Origin: Gemmatimonas sp.
GTDB taxonomy: Bacteria; Gemmatimonadota; Gemmatimonadetes; Gemmatimonadales; Gemmatimonadaceae
Assembly (NCBI GenBank): GCA_011390935.1
Contig: JAABRL010000011.1
Location: 6,821-67,326, forward strand
DNA length: 60,506 nucleotides
Direction: 5' to 3'
Below are positions 55,210-60,506 of this stretch, one piece after another. Below the pieces are notes generated by a model, which had not been told where the DNA came from, did no database searches, and saw only the letters and a list, made by a program, of their open reading frames with translations. Each line of letters starts with the position of its first letter. Position 1 is the first letter of the stretch. Position numbers and translations under genes: made by a program.

Positions 55210-56645
55210 GCGCTCACCCGGTTGCCGCAGGACGCGTTCTTCCCACGCTGAACGAGGACGGAACACGAAACTGGATCCGTCCCAAGCCGTCACCAGGCAA
55301 CTGGTGGCGGCGGCGGCAGGTCGTGGCGTACGCGCTGATGGTGCTCTTCTTTGCGATTCCGCACATCCGCATTGGTGGGAAGCCGGCGTTCCTCATGAGC
55401 TTCCCCAAGCGGGAGTTCAACCTCATGGGGTGGACGTTCCTGCCCACGGATACGCTGCTGTTCATGCTGTTTCTGTTCAGTTCGATCATCGGGATCTTCC
55501 TGCTGACCGCCCTGTTCGGACGCGCCTGGTGCGGCTGGGCGTGTCCACAAACCGTCTATCTCGAGTTTCTCTTCCGTCCGATCGAGCGCCTGCTCGAAGG
55601 CGGATACGCCGGATCGCGCAAGCTCGATCGGGAGAAGGCGTTCTGGGGACCGCGGCGCGTGCTCAAGTACGTGATCTACGCGCTGCTCTCACTGTTTCTG
55701 GCGCACACGTTTCTGGCGTACTTCGTGGGCACGGAGCAGCTCGCCGTGTGGGTGACGCAGTCCCCGTGGGATCAGCCCACCGGATTCGTGGTCATGGCCA
55801 TCACCACGATCGCCATCTGGTACAACTTCACGTACTTTCGCGAACAGACCTGTCTCATTGCCTGTCCGTACGGCCGCTGGCAGTCCGTGCTGCTCGACAA
55901 GCAGTCGATCATTGTGGCCTACGACTACCTGCGTGGTGAACCGCGCGGCAAGGGCACCGAGCCGCGCCCGGACACCATGGGCGACTGTATCGACTGCAAG
56001 GCGTGCGTCACCACCTGCCCCACCGGCATCGACATTCGCAACGGACTGCAGATGGAGTGTGTGCACTGCACGCAGTGCATCGACGCGTGCGATACGATCA
56101 TGGACAAGGTCGGCAAGCCGCGTGGTCTCATTCGCTACTCCTCGCAGGAAGCCCTGGCGGGCAAGGCGCGCAAGCTGCTGCGTCCGCGCACCGTGCTGTA
56201 TCCGCTGGCCTTCACCCTGGCGCTCAGCACCATGCTCGTGCTGCTCTTCAACAAGGAGACCGCCGATGTGACCGTGCTGCGCGGGCTCGGAGCACCGTTC
56301 AGCGAAGAGGCGGACGGCACGATCGCCAATCAGGTGCGCATCAAGATCGCCAATCGCGGCGGAGCGGACGCGCGCTACACCATCACGCTCGACGGTGCCC
56401 TCGGGGGACGTGTGATCTCGCCGGAGAATCCGCTCATCGTGTCCGAAGGTACGACGCGGGAAACATCGATCTTCGTGCTGCTGCCACGCGAGGGCTTCGC
56501 CAATGGCGAGCGCGCGGTGACCATCACCGTGAGCGACGGCGCACGCTTCACCACCACCGTACCGTGGCGCCTGCAAGGGCCCTCCGACGGCAACGGCGAC
56601 ACTCGTACTTCCACGCCGGCGACGACGCCGGATGAGGCACCATGA
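55206..56645 (+). CDS. ccoG: Cytochrome c oxidase accessory protein CcoG (RdxA/FixG)
   Basis: 479 aa from a GTG at 55206. Five or so membrane helices, CGWACPQTVYLEFLFRPIE, then two 4Fe-4S sites CIDCKACVTTCPTGID and CVHCTQCIDACD (about 261-305), and a C-terminal IG-like FixG domain. CcoG reduces Cu(II) for cbb3 biogenesis in the membrane. GTGA overlap with ccoP. Confidence 0.94.
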   Translation: MSAHPVAAGRVLPTLNEDGTRNWIRPKPSPGNWWRRRQVVAYALMVLFFAIPHIRIGGKPAFLMSFPKREFNLMGWTFLPTDTLLFMLFLFSSIIGIFLLTALFGRAWCGWACPQTVYLEFLFRPIERLLEGGYAGSRKLDREKAFWGPRRVLKYVIYALLSLFLAHTFLAYFVGTEQLAVWVTQSPWDQPTGFVVMAITTIAIWYNFTYFREQTCLIACPYGRWQSVLLDKQSIIVAYDYLRGEPRGKGTEPRPDTMGDCIDCKACVTTCPTGIDIRNGLQMECVHCTQCIDACDTIMDKVGKPRGLIRYSSQEALAGKARKLLRPRTVLYPLAFTLALSTMLVLLFNKETADVTVLRGLGAPFSEEADGTIANQVRIKIANRGGADARYTITLDGALGGRVISPENPLIVSEGTTRETSIFVLLPREGFANGERAVTITVSDGARFTTTVPWRLQGPSDGNGDTRTSTPATTPDEAP

Positions 56646-57136
56646 AGAAGGGAATGGGCTGGCCGATCGGCATTGTCGCGATCCTGCTCGCCAGTGTCGC
56701 CGGCAACATCGCCGTCATCATGATCACCAAGGACGATCCGTCGTTCTCGGTCGAACCGGACTACTACCGCAAAGCCGTGGAGTGGGACTCCACCGCCGCG
56801 CTCCGGGTGCGCAGTGACGCGCTCCAGTGGCGTGTCGCCGCGCGAGTGGAAGCGGGTGCCGGTGACCAGTCACAGCTCACCCTCGACCTGACGGACGCAC
56901 AGGGTGCCATCGTGCGCGATGCCACGTTGCGCGGGTCGCTGTTGCACATCGCGCGCGCTGACGACGTGCAGCAGGTGGCGTTCACGCAGGCGGAGAGCGG
57001 TGCCTACGTCGCGTCCGTGCCGATGCAGCGGGTTGGCGTCTGGGAGTTGCGCCTCACGGCCGATCGCGATTCGTCGCACTTTCTGCACACGGTGCGTGTG
57101 GAAACCACCGCACCCGCGCCGTCCAGCGGTCCCTGA
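56642..57136 (+). CDS. ccoH: FixH family protein (CcoH)
   Basis: 164 aa. One N-terminal membrane helix (WPIGIVAILLASVAGNIAVIMIT) followed by VEPDYYRKAVEWD, a FixH hallmark, and a beta-rich periplasmic domain ending before the stop. FixH/CcoH assists cbb3 maturation. ATGA overlap with ccoG. Confidence 0.9.
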   Translation: MKKGMGWPIGIVAILLASVAGNIAVIMITKDDPSFSVEPDYYRKAVEWDSTAALRVRSDALQWRVAARVEAGAGDQSQLTLDLTDAQGAIVRDATLRGSLLHIARADDVQQVAFTQAESGAYVASVPMQRVGVWELRLTADRDSSHFLHTVRVETTAPAPSSGP

Positions 57137-57138
57137 TC

Positions 57139-57894
57139 ATGGATCTTGCCGCCTCGCCGACGCTGGCGCTGGGCGTATTCGGGGCGAGCCTGCTGGGCAG
57201 CCTCCACTGCGCCGGCATGTGCGGCGGCTTTGCATGCCTCTATGGCGGTGACGCGGCGCGTTCGCCCGGCCCGCGGTCGCTGCTCACGGGGCACCTGGCC
57301 TATCACGGTGGGCGTCTGGTGGCGTACACCACACTCGGCGCGCTTGCCGGTGCGCTGGGGGCCGGGCTTGACCGCGCGGGTGAACTCGCGGGCGTGCAAC
57401 GCATCGCCGGATGGGTGGCCGGCGCGCTGCTCGTGCTCTGGGGACTCGCGCTGCTCGCACACGCGCTCGACGTGCGCTTTCTCCCCACGCTCGTGCGTGG
57501 ACAGGTGCCCGAGCGGGCAGCGCAGTTCATCGGCCGCGTCCTGATGCGGTTTCAGCGGCAGACGCAGGGCGTGCGTGCCGCGCTGCTGGGCCTGCTCACC
57601 GGGGCACTGCCCTGCGGCTGGCTGTATGCCTTCGTGGTGTCCGCCGGCGGCACCGGATCGGCGTGGCGTGGCGCGGCGTTCATGGCGCTCTTCTGGGCAG
57701 GCACGGTTCCCGCGCTCGTGGCGATCGCGGTGGGCATGCGTCGCGCGACGGGTGTGCTGCAGCGGCGACTGCCGGTTGTCAGCGCCGTGGTGGTGATCGC
57801 ATTCGGCGTGGTCGCGCTCGGCAACCGCGCGGGTGTGCTGCAGCGTCACGATGGCACGGTACCGATTGCCGGGAGTGCCGCGCATGTCCACTGA
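57139..57894 (+). CDS. Sulfite exporter TauE/SafE family membrane protein of the cco operon
   Basis: 251 aa, about six membrane helices. The N-terminal GSLHCAGMCGGFACLYGG is the conserved motif of the DsbD-like/SafE proteins found in cco clusters, where Cys and Met may handle copper; GLLTGALPCGWLYAFVVSAG is a second conserved block. Probable role: copper or redox delivery to the oxidase (inference from context). Overlaps ccoI by 11 nt. Confidence 0.88.
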   Translation: MDLAASPTLALGVFGASLLGSLHCAGMCGGFACLYGGDAARSPGPRSLLTGHLAYHGGRLVAYTTLGALAGALGAGLDRAGELAGVQRIAGWVAGALLVLWGLALLAHALDVRFLPTLVRGQVPERAAQFIGRVLMRFQRQTQGVRAALLGLLTGALPCGWLYAFVVSAGGTGSAWRGAAFMALFWAGTVPALVAIAVGMRRATGVLQRRLPVVSAVVVIAFGVVALGNRAGVLQRHDGTVPIAGSAAHVH

Positions 57895-60355
57895 CACGCT
57901 GTCATCACGCGCCGTTCTCGCCGACGCGGCGGAGCACACCGACATGGCGTGTGCGCACTGTACGCTACCCGTGCCCACGGCACTCGTTCGTGCCGACGCG
58001 CCACGACAGTTCTGCTGCGCGGGCTGCGACACGGCCTACACGCTGCTGCATACACACGGCCTCGATCAGTTCTACGCCTTCCCTGAACGGCGCGAAGCGC
58101 GTGTGCAGCGCACCGGCCGCAGCTATGACGAGTTCGATCACCCCGCGTTCGCCGCACTGCACGTGCGACCGGCCGCGGACGGCCTGTCGCGGGTGGAGCT
58201 GTACCTCGAAGGCGTGCACTGCGCGTCGTGCGTGTGGCTCGTGGAGCGTGTACCACTGCTGGTGACCGGCGTGGTGCGGGCCGAGCTCGATGTGCGTCGC
58301 TCGCGGGCGATCGTGGAGTGGGACGCTGGCGCGACGCCGCTCTCGGCGGTCGCGCGCACACTCGATACGTTGGGCTATCCGCCGCATCCGTTCCGTGGCG
58401 TGGCCCGTGATGCTGTGCGCCGCGGCGAAGATCGTCGCATGCTCATGCGCATCGGCGTGGCCGGTGCCATCGCCGGCAACGTGATGCTCTTCGCGTTCGC
58501 GCTCTACAGCGGCGAGATCGCGTGGATGGATCCGGCGCACACGCGGTTCTTCCGCTGGCTGTCCATGGCGCTCACGCTGCCGGCGCTCGCGTGGCCGGGT
58601 CGCGTGTTCTTCACCGGGGCGATCGCGGCGCTACGCACGCGCACGTTGCACATGGATCTGCCCATCGCGATCGCGCTCGCCGCCGGTTTCGTGCGCGGCG
58701 CCATGAACACGATTACCGACACCGGCCCGGTGTACTTCGACGGGTTGGCCATTCTCGTGTTCGCGCTGCTCGTGGGACGCTTCCTGCAGCAGCGCGGTCA
58801 GCGGTTGGCCACCGACAGCGCGGAGCTGCTCTATGCGCTCACGCCGGCCACGGCGCGGATCGCGGAGGCGGATGGCACGCTGCGCGATGTGCCCGCTGAA
58901 GCGGTGCTGCCCGGCATGGTGCTCGATGTGCGCGCGGGCGAAACCTTCGCCGCCGACGGTGTGCTTGCCTCCGAGGTCACCACGGTGAACAGTGCGCTGC
59001 TCACCGGCGAATCCCGTCCGGTCGCGGTGCACGAAGGCGAGGCGATCTACGCCGGCACACTGAATGTGTCCACACCAGCGCGTGTGCGCGTGACCGAGGC
59101 CGGTGAGACGAGTCGCGTGGCACGCCTGCTGCAGCAGGTGGAGTCCACCAGCGATCGTCGCGCGCCGGTGGTGCTGGCGGCGAATCGTCTCGCGGGCGTC
59201 TTCGTGGCCGTGGTGCTCACGCTGGCCGTGGTCACGTGGGGTGTGAAGACCGCCATGGGCAGTGCGAGTGCACTCGATGATGTGATCGCGCTGCTCGTGG
59301 TGACGTGCCCGTGTGCGCTCGCACTCGCGACGCCGCTCGCCGTGACCGTGGCGGTGGGACGTGCAGCGCGCGGTGGTGTGCTGGTGAAGGGCGGCGACGC
59401 GCTCGAGCAACTCGCGACGCCCGGTGTGCTGGTACTCGACAAGACCGGCACGCTCACCGAAGGACAGCACGCACTCGTGTCCTGGATTGGCGATGAGACG
59501 GTGCAACCGCTCGTGTACGCGCTCGAAGCCGGCAGTTCCCATCCACTGGCCGACGGATTCCGTCGCGCCTGGTCGCACCTGCCGCTGCACGAGGTCACCG
59601 ACGCCCAGCACGTCACCGGTGGCGGACTCGGGGGGCGAGTGGAGGGCCACGAGGTGCTGGTGGGATCACCCGCATTCGTGCGCGCACGCGCTGCGCGTGG
59701 TCACGAGACGGTGGAGGAGGCGATCGACGCACTCGAGAGCACGCTCACGCCCGTGCTTGTGGCCGTCGATGGTGTGGTCGTGGGCGCGGCCGGCTTCGGC
59801 GATCGCATTCGCCCCGATGCGCTGTCCTCGCTGCAGGCGCTGCGTGCGCGCGGGTGGCGCACGATCATGGCGTCCGGCGACATGCCGTTCGTGGCGCAGG
59901 CCGTGGGGCGCACGCTCGGCTTCCGCGACACCGACGTGCACGGGGCCATGTCTCCCGAAGGCAAGCTCGCGCTGGTGGAGTCGCTGCGCGCCGATGGCAC
60001 GCACGTGGTCATGGTGGGCGACGGCGTGAACGACGCCGCAGCCATTGCCGCGGCGAACGTGGGGGTGGGTGTGCACGGCGGCGCCGAAGCGTGTCTCGCC
60101 ACCGCCGATGTCTTTCTGGCCCGCCCCGGACTCACGCCGCTGCGCGAGCTGGTGGAGGGTGCGGAACGCACGGTGCGCGTGATTCGGCGCAACTTCGCCT
60201 TCTCGCTGAGCTACAACGCGATCGGTGCCGCGCTTGCCGTGGCTGGCCTGCTCACACCGCTCATTGCGGCGGTGCTCATGCCGCTGAGTTCGCTCACCGT
60301 GGTACTGGCCAGCTGGCGCGGGCGCACCTTCGAGGTGAGCGCGCGCCAGCCGTAG
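57884..60355 (+). CDS. ccoI: Copper-transporting P1B-type ATPase CcoI (FixI)
   Basis: 823 aa from the ATG at 57884. N-terminal CcoI-type Cys cluster (CAHC 23-26, FCCAGC 43-48), an HMA domain with CASC (113-116), then eight membrane helices. Ion-site CPC at 475-477, phosphorylation DKTGT with Asp519, TGES, HP (SSHPLAD) and GDGVNDAAA. It exports Cu(I) for cbb3 assembly. Last gene of the operon; no ccoS-like gene follows, and its stop is 3 bp from the convergent glnS stop. Confidence 0.94.
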   Translation: MSTDTLSSRAVLADAAEHTDMACAHCTLPVPTALVRADAPRQFCCAGCDTAYTLLHTHGLDQFYAFPERREARVQRTGRSYDEFDHPAFAALHVRPAADGLSRVELYLEGVHCASCVWLVERVPLLVTGVVRAELDVRRSRAIVEWDAGATPLSAVARTLDTLGYPPHPFRGVARDAVRRGEDRRMLMRIGVAGAIAGNVMLFAFALYSGEIAWMDPAHTRFFRWLSMALTLPALAWPGRVFFTGAIAALRTRTLHMDLPIAIALAAGFVRGAMNTITDTGPVYFDGLAILVFALLVGRFLQQRGQRLATDSAELLYALTPATARIAEADGTLRDVPAEAVLPGMVLDVRAGETFAADGVLASEVTTVNSALLTGESRPVAVHEGEAIYAGTLNVSTPARVRVTEAGETSRVARLLQQVESTSDRRAPVVLAANRLAGVFVAVVLTLAVVTWGVKTAMGSASALDDVIALLVVTCPCALALATPLAVTVAVGRAARGGVLVKGGDALEQLATPGVLVLDKTGTLTEGQHALVSWIGDETVQPLVYALEAGSSHPLADGFRRAWSHLPLHEVTDAQHVTGGGLGGRVEGHEVLVGSPAFVRARAARGHETVEEAIDALESTLTPVLVAVDGVVVGAAGFGDRIRPDALSSLQALRARGWRTIMASGDMPFVAQAVGRTLGFRDTDVHGAMSPEGKLALVESLRADGTHVVMVGDGVNDAAAIAAANVGVGVHGGAEACLATADVFLARPGLTPLRELVEGAERTVRVIRRNFAFSLSYNAIGAALAVAGLLTPLIAAVLMPLSSLTVVLASWRGRTFEVSARQP

Positions 60356-60358
60356 GGG

Positions 60359-60506
60359 TCACCCGCCCTTCTTCGCTTCCTTCGCCCACGAGTCGCGCAG
60401 GCTCACAATGCGGTTGAACACGAGTCGCTCCGGCGTGCTGTCTTCGGGCTCACTCATGAAGTAGCCGGTGCGCTCGAACTGGTAGCGTGAGCCGATCGGG
60501 TCGACC
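60359..60506 (-). CDS. glnS: Glutaminyl-tRNA synthetase, C-terminal fragment cut by the window
   Basis: The last 48 codons, read on the minus strand, give [16 protein letters not shown], then [24 protein letters not shown] and a stop. This matches the anticodon-binding C-terminus of GlnRS. The 5' part is outside the window. Confidence 0.9.
   Translation of the reverse strand, partial: VDPIGSRYQFERTGYFMSEPEDSTPERLVFNRIVSLRDSWAKEAKKGG

Overview
The window is high-GC, densely coded bacterial chromosome with no rRNA, tRNA, insertion sequence or CRISPR array. The mix of families suggests Gemmatimonadota (Gemmatimonas-like): paired DUF1501/DUF1800 proteins, a penicillin-acylase-type hydrolase, large secreted S9 and M14 peptidases, HmuY-type lipoproteins, a CcoNO fusion oxidase and many short lipoproteins. 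This assignment is inference from gene content; no 16S or other marker gene is present.

Layout. 1-1022 is the start of recQ (minus strand, cut by the window edge). 1156-3518 (minus) is a four-gene copper-handling operon: a His/Cys-rich secreted protein, a PCuAC-like domain fused to cytochrome c, a PCuAC chaperone and Sco1. 3669-7813 (plus) carries a LolA-like secreted protein, a standalone 5'-3' exonuclease and an Ntn-hydrolase acylase. 7859-11198 (minus) is a HmuY plus TonB-receptor operon with a Fur-like operator. At 11270-12113 two small lipoprotein genes diverge from overlapping start codons. 12150-14999 (minus) is the DUF1501/DUF1800 pair. 15166-25106 (plus) is a tightly overlapping type II secretion operon in the order G-F-H-I-J-K-L-M-C-D-E.

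25144-33496 holds a flavin monooxygenase, a frameshifted sulfurtransferase, a membrane protein, a class C beta-lactamase-fold hydrolase, rsmD and a ribose-type sugar ABC transporter. 33506-33631 is a large, exactly in-register imperfect palindrome between convergent genes. 33613-39510 holds a sugar/inositol dehydrogenase, an EVE-domain protein, a Tat-exported DsrE-like protein, VF530, a CIA30-like protein, a frameshifted flavin monooxygenase and an esterase. 39482-48630 is rich in secreted hydrolases: an M24 peptidase, an S9 peptidase, an ExeM/NucH nuclease, a DUF2202 ferritin-like lipoprotein and an M14 carboxypeptidase.

48714-60355 ends with a small membrane protein, a GNAT enzyme, a Tat-exported DUF411 copper protein, a six-helix membrane chemoreceptor and the cbb3 oxidase operon ccoNO-ccoQ-ccoP-ccoG-ccoH-safE-ccoI. 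Three strong hairpins precede ccoNO. The last 148 bases are the 3' end of glnS.

The main functional themes are copper delivery and microaerobic respiration (both ends of the window), haem or iron uptake, and secretion of degradative enzymes. The points most worth checking are the palindrome at 33506-33631, the three-hairpin cco leader, repeated TANNNT-like boxes 5-8 nt before start codons (possible leaderless transcripts), the PCuAC-cytochrome c fusion, and the two single-site frameshifts. No gene-free stretch exceeds 300 bases; the largest gap is 250 bases at 50040-50289.
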